64,000 bases of DNA from positions 34,014,501 through 34,078,500 of the forward strand of contig JBAIAC010000023.1 in NCBI GenBank assembly GCA_037349315.1. The letters run 5' to 3'. The stretch's first letter is position 1. Every line of letters starts with the position of its first letter. The position numbers and the translations under genes were made by a program. The stretch is from Chelydra serpentina. Taxonomy: Eukaryota; Chordata; Testudines; Chelydridae. The notes beneath the pieces were generated by a model that saw nothing but the letters and a program-made list of their open reading frames with translations, was not told where the DNA came from and did not search any database. This document shows positions 1-10,400 of the stretch, piece by piece.

Positions 1-1249
1 GCTACATACACTGGGTAGTAGAATAAGAGGATGAGGCGGCTATAGGTTATGCTACCAGCCCTGATTCACAGGCGTTGCTGAGGTGCCAGTGCTGTACTTA
101 TTTCCTGGCACAGAGGGTAGGGGATGTTCGCTTGTTTGTTTAGAAGGATTGTTGGGCAGTGAGCCCTTACAGCAGATTAGAGAGGCATTTTAGTCATATG
201 ATTTAACACACACTGAGGCCTTCCACCATGTAAATGTTATGTGTGTTGCGGTGTCTTGATGCATCTCTTAGTAATAGTCTGCAACTATATAGCGTTTATG
301 AAATATTCTCTGGTTTTGCAGGTGAACATCTGCATTTTAGCTTCAGTGGAATTCAAGCAGTTTTCGGTTTACGTCCACACAACATGTTTGATAGTTCCGT
401 GCCCACAGTCTCTTATTTGTTCTTGCTGTGGTCGCTGATGCTTGTACTTGACTGGTATTTGAATAGAGCAATTGAAAAAAGCTCCTAAAAAAGCTCTCCT
501 GGATAAAGATTGCTGCAGGAGTCTGCTCCTTAGCAGCTGGGCAAGATGGCAATGCTGCATAGTCAGGGAGGATGTGAAACTCAATATACAAAAACTTTGA
601 TTTTTCCTTTAATTTTCAGATGTGACTTCTTCACAGAGAAAACACTCACTGCAAGTCAGAGGGCAGCAGGCTATCAAATCAAATTAAAACTGGAAGCACA
701 GAATAAAAATCAAAGAAAATTTCTCTTCACCTCTGAGCAGCACACCAACTCCTCTGCTCATCAGGCTGTGACCTTAACTTTTTCATTTTTAGCAGTCTTT
801 AATAGAGCAAGGAAATAAGTAACTCGGGGATATCTCAGGGAGAGATGTGATCCACAAACAGTTCTTTGAATCATGGTCAACAACACCTGAGTCACTTCTG
901 GACACACTTTTGCTGCTTTAAATAGTTTTACACAGCTTAATGTGTCTTACCGACCTTTGAAAGATTTGGTTATTCATTTTCATTATGAAAGGGCAATTTA
1001 ATGTTCTGTTGAAATTCCAAGACAGTCCACATAATTTCCATAAATGTCATTATATCAGCTACAGTTCTTATCATACCACATAACTGAGGTTTCTTAATGT
1101 CCCTAACACTTATTTTAGCAATACTAGACATTTTGTCTGAAAAGTTCTCTACTTCTTTCAATGCAAAGACACGGTTACTTACACTTCTGCTAACATGAGT
1201 CTGGTGAAACACTAATTGCCTTCTTCAAGGTCCGAAACTTGGTGCTAAC
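1..1249. other. unassigned AT-rich DNA
   Basis: I see no recognisable gene or repeat here. Open frames are short and without family motifs, including an 80-codon minus-strand frame at 970-1212. That frame lies just beyond the LINE remnant at 1250-2100 and could be its decayed 3' part, but nothing in it is diagnostic. Confidence 0.5.
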
Positions 1250-2100
1250 TGAAGATGCTTGTACTTTTGGAAAACGTGTGTCTGATTCTTTTGGCTATTA
1301 TTAAATGCTACTTAATGTTGTTTTTTATCTGTCTGAAATTTCATCATTTTCTGTGCAGCACTTGTGGTTTAGGCACAACTTTTAATCTCATTCTTGATCA
1401 AATTTCATAGGTACACATAGATTCTACTTGTTCTACAACTTCACCACTGCTGCATTTCAACACTTTATTTACTGTCCCTTTTCCAAAGTACAATCACTTT
1501 GTCTTAGCATTTATTATAAGTGCAAGTCAACTACACACATTTTTCGAGGTAAAGAAGAATGTCATCATTAATTCAGACATGTCTGCCAGTTATACGACAG
1601 CATCTGCCTAAACAAAGGAGCTTAACTGTATATCATCCAATATCATGCCCTCCAACTCATCTAACAGTCTTAATGTTCAGTTTTAAGAACATAAGCTAAG
1701 GTGATTCCATGCCCCCTTGTCTTACACCAAACTTTGACTTGAACCAGTTGCTTAATTTTTCACCAATTCTTAATGGCACTTTAGGAGTCTTCATACATAG
1801 CTTTTATAATTGCAGTTATGTTAGCTGGAATGTCCTTTGATTGTTGCTGCTTTCCATAATTCTTCCCACCAAACTGAATCAAATGCCTTTGTAAAGTCTA
1901 TGAAAACAGTAAATATCTTTAATCCCCATCACCTCTATGAGAATGAATATCTGATCAATGCAACTTTGGCCTGGTCTAAAGCCACATTCTTTCTCATGTA
2001 CTACATCCTCTAAAACTGGATTTAATCTGTTGACAATTACTTTCATCATAATTTGTATTCTCTAATTATTTGGCTTGGCATTATGTGTGCCGTCAAAGTA
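1250..2100 (-). pseudogene. decayed non-LTR retrotransposon reverse transcriptase, clade uncertain
   Basis: Read on the minus strand and across many frame changes, this shows an ordered set of reverse transcriptase motifs. Near 2050-1960 there is a stretch resembling VNRLNPVLEDVV followed by CGFRPG and a conserved ID, as in finger motifs of RTE/R4-like LINEs. Near 1900 comes FTKAFDSVWWEELW, the motif that carries the first catalytic aspartate. Near 1750 there is GVRQGG, and near 1600-1560 a decayed catalytic box reading ADAVV then LADMSELM, where an intact element would have YADD. A thumb-like NAKTK and FGKGT follow. Stops and frameshifts interrupt every part, so it cannot be functional. It differs clearly from the CR1 and L2 copies elsewhere in the window. 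The match to an RTE-like group is from memory of motif style only. Confidence 0.6.
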
Positions 2101-2790
2101 AAAATGTAGCAAACAAGTGTACAAATAGTATTACTCTATGCTCTGGAAGCTGCATGAATTAAGACATCAGAAGGCTGGAGCTTGTAGAGCTCAGAGTTCT
2201 TTGAAAGAGGGCAGATGTAAAGTGGAATGATTTTAAGATAAATGAAGTTAGAAGGGGAGTAGGATATGAAATCAGGATACAGTACTGGCTGCAATTAAAA
2301 AAAATTATGATGGTGTGGATGCTGCAGATACACAGTTGATAGGATGTCAAAGAAAATAATGCAGTCCAATCTAGAGGCCGACTAGTGGCTAGATGGCAGG
2401 ACATCGTATGTGGGGGTAGGACCAGGCTGGGCTTAATGGAGTATGAGTGGCAATGCTGTACTGCTGCCCATGTCTTCTAAGATGCTTTTGGGATGAAAGA
2501 GATAGTTAAATAAATAGTTGAGGCCATTGAATTTGTCTGGAAGTAAAAGACTCATTTGAAAATGGTCACCCTTCAAAAACTTGCTAATTGACTTACTTTG
2601 GGCTTCTCAGACATTTTCATAGTGTGGACTGTGCTCCACACCTTTACAACAGATATGATCTCCATGTCCTCTGACATGCTATATGTGATCATACAAGCCA
2701 TCTCCCCTTCTATTTGCAGCCACATAGCATCTTTGTAGCACGTACAGCAATTGCTGACCTGGAAAGAGTTATATTAGGCCAGTACTTGGG
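2101..2790. other. unassigned DNA
   Basis: No gene or repeat recognised. Short open frames lack any domain signature. Confidence 0.45.
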
Positions 2791-2990
2791 AAGTGGTGTG
2801 GCCCAGTAGATATAACACTGATTCATCTTCAGAAAACCTGTGATTTAATCCCAGCTCTTCTATTTTAGACAAGTCATTTCCCCCCTGTAAATCCCCTGTT
2901 TCCCTATCTGTAAAATGGGGATAACGATACCTGTAACGCACTATAAGATCTACAGATGAAAAGCACTATATAGGAGCTAGTTGTTATTGT
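2791..2990 (+). repeat. MIR-type SINE
   Basis: The stretch carries the MIR hallmarks in order: a tRNA-related start near GTGGTGTGGCCCAGTAGA, then GACAAGTCATTTC, then CTATCTGTAAAATGGGGATA at about 2909-2928, and an end resembling AAAAGCACTATATAGGAGCTAG with TTGTTATTG. MIRs are ancient and non-autonomous, mobilised by L2-type LINEs. Confidence 0.8.
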
Positions 2991-3959
2991 CTATATACTT
3001 TAAGGATGTATTAATGTAATACGTGTTTCGGCCTTTTTGAAAACAGTTAACCACACTTCAGCTTTTGCTCTTCATCTCATCTCTCTCTCTCTCTCCCATC
3101 TGTTCTGGTCCTCTCCCTCCCCCAGGTTGTTCTGCAAATGTTTTGTCTGGCTTATGGCCCATTTCTTGTCCTCTTCCACTGCACGTGTGTACATGCTTCA
3201 CTGCTGTCTGATTGCCGTCTGCATGATTCCCTTCTCTTTTGTTTCCCTGGATGTAATGCCCAGCTGCCATTTTATTTGGACATGCTGCCCAGATGCCTTT
3301 CGTTCTTTCCTGCTCCACTACATATTTCTATCTCACTTGTAGCTCTAGCCCTGAAGGGCAGGTTCTCTTTCTTCTCCTCTTACAATAGCAGCAGCAGCGC
3401 TGTGCGGAGACATCTGGGCTGGCACCTTCTTCTTTCCACCTGATTCTACGGAGCCTGGATGCCTAAAGCAGCAGCTGGAAACAGCACAGTTTGATGATCC
3501 AGCTCTCTGCTGACAACCCGCAAGAGTTGTGCGAAATACCAGTAATTCATAGAGCAATTGGAAACCAATACCTTTGACTACTCCTTAAATAACTTTACCT
3601 CAATATCTGCAGTATTCCAGGCGTATAGTAAGTAAAAGGAAGTTAATTAAATAAATAACAAGGGAACTGTTTGAATCTATCCAAGGCAAAATTGGCATGT
3701 TTTGCAAGATGGCCAGGTTACTTTTACTCCTTTGCAGTTTACAGAACAGTTTGCTTCATAGTTCACAGTGCAATTTAACTATGGTAGGTGATGATGGCAG
3801 GCATCTGATTTGTGAAACGCGTATAAGGTACAGTTGTCAATGTAAGCGTGTGATTCACCAGGTGCCTGCCCCATAGAGGCTGGGTGTGGCATAGCAGGCT
3901 CTTCTCCATTAGCGGCCCTCACTGACAGCCATTCTGGCCCTGCAGCGGTCTGCTGCTTC
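2991..3959. other. unassigned DNA with short CT-rich run
   Basis: A CT dinucleotide run sits at about 3077-3096 in otherwise unremarkable sequence. Overlapping frames of about 100 codons on both strands at 3037-3443 have no recognisable domains and look like chance. Confidence 0.45.
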
Positions 3960-4800
3960 TCGCAACTCTGTCTTCTGATCAGTTCACACGTAATCCCATC
4001 CCTTCTGGGGTACCAATCATCCAACAAATAATAGCCCATCAATTTCACATTGGACCTTAGGTCTGAGTCCAGACTCACTAGTCCTTATCCCTGGTATTGG
4101 GGAAGTCAATAGTCCTTTCCCTTCTTGGGATGAGGGAATGGTTCCACTCCATCTTTCGATGGGCTGGTGAGGGAACCCAGGCCCTCCCTTTCCAGTGGAG
4201 TCTGGTCCAGGAACCCATGAATACATAATCCATATCTGACTTCAGACCCCTTGCTGCATCCCTGAACCACTTCATACCTTTCCCTGTCATGGGCCTTTGC
4301 TCAGCCTCTTCCTAGGCTCCCAGTTTATCAGCCCTGCTTTCTTCCCCAGGCTCGCTGCAGGCTCGCTCTCAGCACTTTCAGACACCCAGCTGGTTCTGCT
4401 GCAGGAGAGTTTTCTCTGTTCCCCCTGCAGGGCAGTCCCTGACCCTGTTGGAACCTTCCTGCCACCTGCAGGCCCTTCCAGTGCTCAGAATCCTGGATGG
4501 ACTCCCCGCTGCTACTCCTTTCCAACTGCCTAGGGATCCCTGTTATAGAGACAGCCTCCCAAAGGAAGGTACATCTGCCAGCAGTCCACCTCAGCTCCCT
4601 GACTCCAGCCAGGCTTCTGTAACTGAGTGAGAGCCAGAGATCTGCTCTCCTGCCTGGGCAGAGCCTAACTCCTCCCTCCAGGTTTTAATTGCTCCCTCCA
4701 GGTTTGACACTGTCTGCAGGTGTAGTGCTGTGAGGCTGATTTCACCCCCAGGCTCTCATTAACCCATTCAAGCCCCAGTGTGGAGCTGGTAGGTCCCATC
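3960..4800. mobile_element. LTR-like retroelement segment, boundaries uncertain
   Basis: This moderately GC-rich block stands out from its AT-rich surroundings. It resembles turtle LTR sequence I recall, with phrases such as GGTCTGAGTCCAGACTCAC at about 4059-4077 and GGTGAGGGAACCCAGGCCC near 4166-4184. I could not find paired TG/CA ends or a target duplication, so it may be a truncated or rearranged LTR. No retroviral coding is visible. It could also be an unrelated GC-rich repeat. Confidence 0.35.
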
Positions 4801-5104
4801 ATAGTCAAGTATGTGAGATGAAAATAAATTAGTAATTAATATAAACACAGCAGGTGATTTTCAGGTTTGAAAACCTTTTCAGATCTGAAAAGCCTGTCCT
4901 GCCAAGATGGAATGCTAGTGTCTATTAATAAAAAATAAATACATTCAAAATAAATCTTTAAAAAGTATTTCAAAATTCATTCAGTGAACTGATGTGATCT
5001 CTTAATAGCTGTGCCCTTTAAAAGCAATTTGTCTATTTCCAAAGCTTCATCGGGGCATAGTGTGTTCATCAATGGGGTCATTAAGAATGATGACCTTTCT
5101 TTCA

Positions 5105-5132
5105 ATATATATATATATATATATATATATAT
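5105..5132. repeat. (AT)14 microsatellite
   Basis: An uninterrupted AT dinucleotide run of 28 bases. The flanks 4801-5104 and 5133-5469 hold nothing I recognise. Confidence 0.95.
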
Positions 5133-5469
5133 TCTAGCCTGGAGCATTCTATTGGGTTAAGAAGGGAATCCCTTAATTGTGTCTGTGCTTGCTTTGGCTG
5201 GGAAGGTGATGGTAGGACAGTGATGTAGGAGCTGTGCATTTTTAAATGTTTTCTAAATCAGACTTACTAGTCAGGATTATTGGAGACTTGGGTTGAGAAA
5301 GCATCGCAGTGAGATCATTCATGGAAGAAGGATCTGCTCAGTATATACAAGGGTATCCAATTCTAACGCTGTCCTCCCAACTCTTCTTTCACCAATATTT
5401 CTGACCACTAGTTCTGATTCAGAAAACATTTGAGTCTCCACCTTTTCACACTACAAGTTTTTAACCCCC

Positions 5470-5774
5470 CAGGAAGTGGTCCCCAAACTGTGGGGCGGAG
5501 GAACATGCGGCAGGGCCCAGGGCCTCAGACACAGCTCCAGTCCTACCCCCAGCTCCACTCCACCCCTTGCTCCACCCCCAGTCCAGCTCTGCCCTCATTC
5601 CCTCTCTGCCCCCAGGCCAGCTCCACCTCTAGCCCAAGCTCCTCCCCCATCCCCAGTTCACCTTGAGCCAAGATCCTCTGCTGAGCTGTGCAGTCATGGG
5701 GTGGTGGTGGAGAAACATGGACAGATTCTATTACTGGTAAGGGGGGCGCGACAGGAAAAGTTTGGGCACTACTG
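5470..5774. mobile_element. hAT/Charlie-like non-autonomous DNA element
   Basis: The left end reads CAGGAAGTGGTCCCCAAACT and the right end AAGTTTGGGCACTACTG, an imperfect inverted pair with the GGTYCCCAAACT core common in hAT-Charlie relatives. The interior is C-rich and repetitive (CCCCAGCTCCA-like units). No matching 8-bp duplication was found, so the ends may be off by a few bases. The long frames through the middle follow from low complexity and are not genes. Confidence 0.55.
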
Positions 5775-5802
5775 CCTTAAGACTTTATCTACGAGCAAAA
5801 GT

Positions 5803-5985
5803 TGCACTGGTTTAATTTCAATCATTTTTTAAACCCAGTTTAAGTTAATGGAATGCAAGTCCCTGTGCAGACACTTAATTTGATTAAGGAGTAACTTATT
5901 TTGCTTTAACTTAAGTCGATTCCAAATTAATTGAAATTAACTCAAATAAACCTGGCTTAAACCAAAAAAGGTGTCCACACTGCCT
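5803..5985. repeat. AT-rich MITE-like repeat
   Basis: The segment repeats motifs related to GGTTTAA, TTTAAACC and TTAAGT in both directions and ends near GTGTCCACACTGCC, a terminal motif style shared with short reptile DNA elements. The family is not identified. Confidence 0.4.
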
Positions 5986-6109
5986 CTTGCACCTGTTCAG
6001 CTAAACGGGAAGAAGATCACACCTAACATTTAGACTAGTGCAGCTTTGTCTTGCAGTCAACTCTTAAAATGAGCAGACACATAAAGATCTCATGGAGTAC
6101 TCTAGGTAA

Positions 6110-6900
6110 ATTTAGGGACCATTTCTATCATTATTAAGGAATTAAAGGAGAGCAACATAATTAATGCCAATCAACATGGTTTCATAGAAAATAGATCCTA
6201 TCAAAATAACTTGATTTTCTTTTAAATGAGATTACAAGTTTGGTTGATAGAGGTAATAGAGTTGATGTAATATATTTAGAGTTCCGTAAAGTGTTTTTGA
6301 CTTGGTACCTCACAACATTTTGATTAAAAAAACCTAGAATAATATAAAATGAACACGGCACAGATTAAATGGATTAAAAGCTGGCTAACTGATGCATCTC
6401 AACATGAAATTGTAAATGAGGAACCATCACTGAGTGGGTGTGTTTCTAGTGGGATACTGCAGGGACTAGTTCTTGGCTTTATGCTATTTAACTGTTTTAT
6501 CAATGACTTGGAAGAAAATATAAAAATCACTGACAAACTTTGCAAATGAGCGCCCAGTGTGATGGCGTGGCCCAAATGGCTAATGCAATATTTGGACGCA
6601 TAAACAGGGGAATCTTGAGTAGGAGTAGATAAAACAACCTATCTCTCTGTCACTAGTGTGACTACTCGTGGAATACTGTGTCGAGTTTTGGTGTCCACAA
6701 TTCAAAAAGGATATTGCTAAATTGGAGAGGGTTCAATGAAGAGCCATGAAAATCATTAAAGGATGAGAGAACATTCCTTATAGTGATAGACTCAAGGAGC
6801 TCGATCTATTTAGCTTAACAAAGAGAAGGTTAAGAGGTGACTTGATGACAGTCTTTAAGTATCTACATGGGGAACAAATATTTGACTGATTTGATGATGG
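6110..6900 (+). pseudogene. diverged CR1 LINE reverse transcriptase fragment
   Basis: On the plus strand this follows the CR1 reverse transcriptase: NQHGFIENRS-like wording near 6170, a decayed DVIYLEF box near 6265, then WIKSWLTDASQHEIVNEEPS and SGILQGLVLGFMLFNCFINDLEE at 6349-6520 (compare the canonical [10 protein letters not shown] box). At about 6548 the sequence jumps straight to the region downstream of the catalytic box (QCDGVAQMANAIFGRINRG-like), so the FADD segment is missing through an internal deletion. The 3' part runs to a region like [27 protein letters not shown] near 6880. Stops and frame changes show it is dead and old. Confidence 0.8.
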
Positions 6901-7080
6901 TAAGGGGGTTGTATTGTAGATACCAGTTCCCTGGGAAGTAGATGGAAGATGCCAATTGGTTTCACCATGTTTAAGACGTTGTTTACTGCAAAAGAAGACA
7001 AAATGAAGTAAAACTGTATGTTTGATAAGCGGAAGCCTTTGCTAAACTTAATCAATTTCAGTAATTATATTTATAAATGT

Positions 7081-7192
7081 TGGGCCAAATTCTGTTCTTC
7101 GTTACTTCAATATGCACTAGAGCTACTCCGCTGAAATCAGATACAATTACTGTGTATTCACATGAATGTAAAGGAGAGCAGATTTGACCCAC
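7081..7192. repeat. short inverted-terminal repeat element
   Basis: The left end TGGGCCAAATTCTG and the right end CAGATTTGACCCA are imperfect inverted copies enclosing about 85 bases. I recall similar palindromic repeats in turtles, crocodilians and birds, but the family name is not certain. Confidence 0.55.
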
Positions 7193-7396
7193 TATTTTTT
7201 AAATTATATTGATATTTGGTATTGTACAAAAAACAAGTGAAGGCAATCTCTGCATGCAGGCTAAATAGATAAATGCCACCAAAACAAGATGTACCAGGAG
7301 CTCCCGAGGAAGGTGTTAACTTCGACGGCGATCCTGCAAATACTTTCACATGCGTTTAACTTTACTACTGTGAGAAGTCCCATTACTTACAGTAGT

Positions 7397-7803
7397 CAGG
7401 GCCGGCTCTAGCTTTTTTGCCGCCCCAAGCAAAAACAAAAACAAAAAACCAAGCGCCGCCCCACCCAAACAAAAAAACAACACCCCCCGCAGCACCCACG
7501 CAAACACGCCCCCCCCCCCAGTTTTGCCCTGCAACAACCCCCCAACCCCCAGCACCTGTCCCGGCCGGAGTGCCGGGGGAAGGGCGGCATGCCCGGCCGT
7601 GGCCCCGCTCTCCCGGCCAGAGCCCCAGGGGGAGGGCGGCATGCCCGGCCGCGGCTCCGCTCCCCCGGCTGGGGCACTGGTGGGGAGGGCAGAATGCTGG
7701 AGCAGAAGAGTGTTTAAAAAAAAAAAAAAACCTGAGCGCCGCCCCACTGGAAGGTGCCGCCCCAAGCACGTGCTTGGTGGGCTGGTACCTGGAGCCGGCC
7801 CTG
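7397..7803. mobile_element. GC-rich hAT MITE with 8-bp target duplication
   Basis: The element begins CAGGGCCGGCTC and ends GAGCCGGCCCTG, perfect 12-base inverted ends. It is flanked by an exact 8-bp duplication ACAGTAGT (7389-7396 and 7804-7811), the length made by hAT transposases. The interior of 407 bases is very GC-rich with C8-C10 and A15 runs. It encodes no transposase; long frames on both strands (up to 169 codons) come from composition. Related elements with the same ends lie at 24118 and 50686. Confidence 0.92.
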
Positions 7804-7811
7804 ACAGTAGT

Positions 7812-8380
7812 AAAGTTGAGTATATTCATAATTATTTTCAGGATCCAGGCTGTAACGTGTCTGTTTTATTCTCCACCCTTTCTCTCCCTCTTCCTTCTAC
7901 ACCAGAACAAAGTCCTGCTATGCTAATACCTGTTGCAATGTAAATAATGCTTTTTACAAAATTATACAAGGCCACATGGCATTATATCAGTGTGAAATGA
8001 AGTAAAAAGAAATGACATGAGCCTTTGTAAAATATCACAATGCAGCAGTCCATTTTAGTGCTGTCAGTATACGCTCTGTTAGCCGGTAGAAACAAATTGA
8101 ATACCACATTTGAGTGGGGAGTTTCTTTTAAAAACTACCTACAGACCACAGTTAGTATCTGAATGTAAGAACATCACTTGTTAAAGTACCAACCTAGCAT
8201 TCAGAACCTAGCATTAATTATAATCAGAATTCTTGGTATTTTAGTGTTATCATTAGTAGCATCTCATACTCTTTTGGTATGTAGGTAGCAGTATAATTTC
8301 TTCTTAAGTCTTTTTTTTTTAACTAACTATGATAAGAATGATTTTCATCTCCACTCCTCTCAAAGCTGGAATTTGGAATA
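7812..8380. other. unassigned DNA
   Basis: AT-rich sequence without recognisable genes or repeats. Confidence 0.5.
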
Positions 8381-8383
8381 CTA

Positions 8384-8679
8384 TGGGTACGTCTATACTT
8401 ACGCGTCCGGTCGGAGGCGTGCGATCGATGTTCTGGGTTCGATTTATCGCGTCTTGTCTAGACGCGATAAATCGAACCAGGAAGTGCTCCGTCGTCGACG
8501 CTGGTAATCCAGCTCGACGAACGGAGTAGGCGGAGTCGACGGGGGAGCCTGCGCGCTGCGTGTGGACCCCGGGTAAGTGCTTTTTCATTCGAACTAAGGT
8601 ACTTCGACTTCAGCTACGTTATTCACGTAGCTGAAGTTGCGTACCTTAGTTCGACAGGGGGGGTTAGTGTAGACCTGGG
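8384..8679. mobile_element. Harbinger-like MITE, copy 1
   Basis: The ends read TGGGTACGTCTATACTTACG and AGTGTAGACCTGGG, flanked by CTA on both sides (8381-8383 and 8680-8682), which fits a 3-bp target duplication of the PIF/Harbinger type. Inside are two strong hairpins. The first has 18-base perfect arms at 8436-8453 and 8461-8478 around a 7-base loop. The second has arms of about 30 bases around 8589-8654 with a TTATT loop. No transposase is encoded. A closely similar copy sits at 18357-18653. Confidence 0.8.
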
Positions 8680-8689
8680 CTAAGATGGT

Positions 8690-9049
8690 TTGATTACACT
8701 TCCTTGGTTTTCCCTCATCCCTTCAGCTTGCAATAATTTTGTTCCATTTGCTCCTAGTCTTGCACATTCCTACTGGTAGAAGAAGGCAAAGGCTATTTGC
8801 TAACAATCTTTCCTTGCAGAAAGCCTCTGCGACACCCCTGGAGACTAAGAGCATCCAGCTTCTATGGTGATGACATTTCAAGAATCCCAAGGTCATTCCC
8901 AAACCTAAATCTCACACTTGATCCCACATTGAATGCAATTAGTTTATACAACACTAGCAGGTCAGACCTGAATAATCTAAATGAAGCCTAAACAACTGTC
9001 ATTCAAAATAGTTTGGGCCGAGAACTAAAAAATAGTTCAGCGATGTAGC
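8690..9049. other. unassigned DNA
   Basis: No recognisable gene or repeat. Confidence 0.45.
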
Positions 9050-9140
9050 AAATTTAGGGACCAGCATTGGCCTGTGTTATGCAGGAGATCAAATTAGATG
9101 ATCATAATACTCCCTTCTGGCCTTAAAACCTGTGAAACAC
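9050..9140 (+). repeat. LINE/SINE 3' tail fragment
   Basis: This contains GGCCTGTGTTATGCAGGAG followed by AGATGATCATAATACTCCC. The same tail appears at about 55638-55690, at the end of a longer repeat. It resembles the conserved 3' tails shared by CR1-type LINEs and their SINE partners. Confidence 0.6.
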
Positions 9141-10254
9141 AACAGAAATAATTAGGCTGATCTTATCTCTGCAATTCTAAAAGGGGCCAAAATTATTTTT
9201 TTCTCCATCTCACCTTTCTCCTTAATTTTTTCTCCCTTTCTTATGTTTTCTCATCCCTAACAAGTTGTGGTGTTCTGGACGAAGATATGACTGCCAGGAA
9301 TGCTTTAGTGAATAGGTGGATTTTGCATTTTGACTTGAGTGCTGTAGGGTTGGGCTCGGTCCTTTCTTCCCTGGAAGGGATTTTTCACAGCCAAAATCCT
9401 CCTACTGAGTGTGCCTGCAGCGCCTGGTGCTATCATCTTTGGGGCGTGCAGCTGTTGTGGGTAGTGAGATGGTCTCTAAAATAGCTGAGTTATTAGGGCC
9501 TTGTATATTAGTACCAGGAGTGTCATTTTGAATTATGTTTGGTGGCTTTGCGATCAGAACTGCTTTGCTGTAGGGACTGACTCCAGCAAGTTAAATCCTT
9601 TTTGTTAAGGGCTTTTGATTGAACTGTGGTCTTAGAAGTCTTAGACTACTGCACTGTTAAGAATACTTCTAAATAGTCCTCTCCTTCCCTGAAGATATCT
9701 TGAATGGTGCTTTTGTCGTGTAATCTAAATCTAAAAATGGGTCTTTAAAATACGTGACTTTTCCTTGCTATCAGTCCAGTTATTTTTTTTGTCAAAACTA
9801 TGAAAGAATTAAGGACAAACCATTTTGCTTCAAGCCACCAGATTTCCTCTTTAACCTTGTCTGGTATCCTCTCATCTGTTTGTTGGGTCTGTGATTACTT
9901 AAAAACCCTAACCTTTTTTGTAAGGAATAAATATGGAATAAAAGCTCTTAGGGATTGCTCTGCATTCTAAGCCCAATGGACCATCTTTATTCAATAGAGG
10001 TAAATATTTGATCATTATCTAGTTTTTCAATAAACAGAAGCTGAAATGTAATTTATCAGCTCTTCATGAATTGTTTATGCCTCTCCACCCTAGGGATTTT
10101 CCAGTACTATTGAATTACTCAATATAATATTGACAAGAGATTCACTTTTTCCCCTCTTAATTTCTCAAATGTGGTGTTATCCAGCATTCAGAACCTAGAA
10201 TTAATTACCTATGATGTTGAAATTTGTGCAAAAATATCCAGACAAGATAAGTTA
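9141..10254. other. unassigned DNA
   Basis: No recognisable gene, RNA or repeat on either strand. Confidence 0.5.
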
Positions 10255-10400
10255 ACCGTAAGAACGGCCATACTGGGGCAGACCAATGGTCCATCTAGCC
10301 CAGGATCCTGTCTTCTGACAATGGCTGATGTCAGATACTTGGAAGGAAATGAACAGAACTGGGCAAGCATCTAGTGCTCCATCCCTTGTTGTCCAGTCCT
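10255..10400 (-). mobile_element. CR1 LINE 3' end fragment
   Basis: On the plus strand it reads AACGGCCATACTGGGGCAGA and CCATCTAGCCCAGGATCCTG, the reverse of the 3' untranslated end of a CR1 subfamily. The same end is attached to recognisable reverse transcriptase at 43717-44830. This copy is a short 5'-truncated insertion. Confidence 0.85.

Noticed and set aside
3037..3443. Overlapping 101-codon frames as a secreted protein
   Set aside because: Hydrophobic and cysteine-rich but arising from CT-rich DNA; no signal cleavage context or family match.
7346..7943. Frames of 139-169 codons on both strands
   Set aside because: They run across the hAT MITE at 7397-7803 and depend on C and A runs; no protein family signature.
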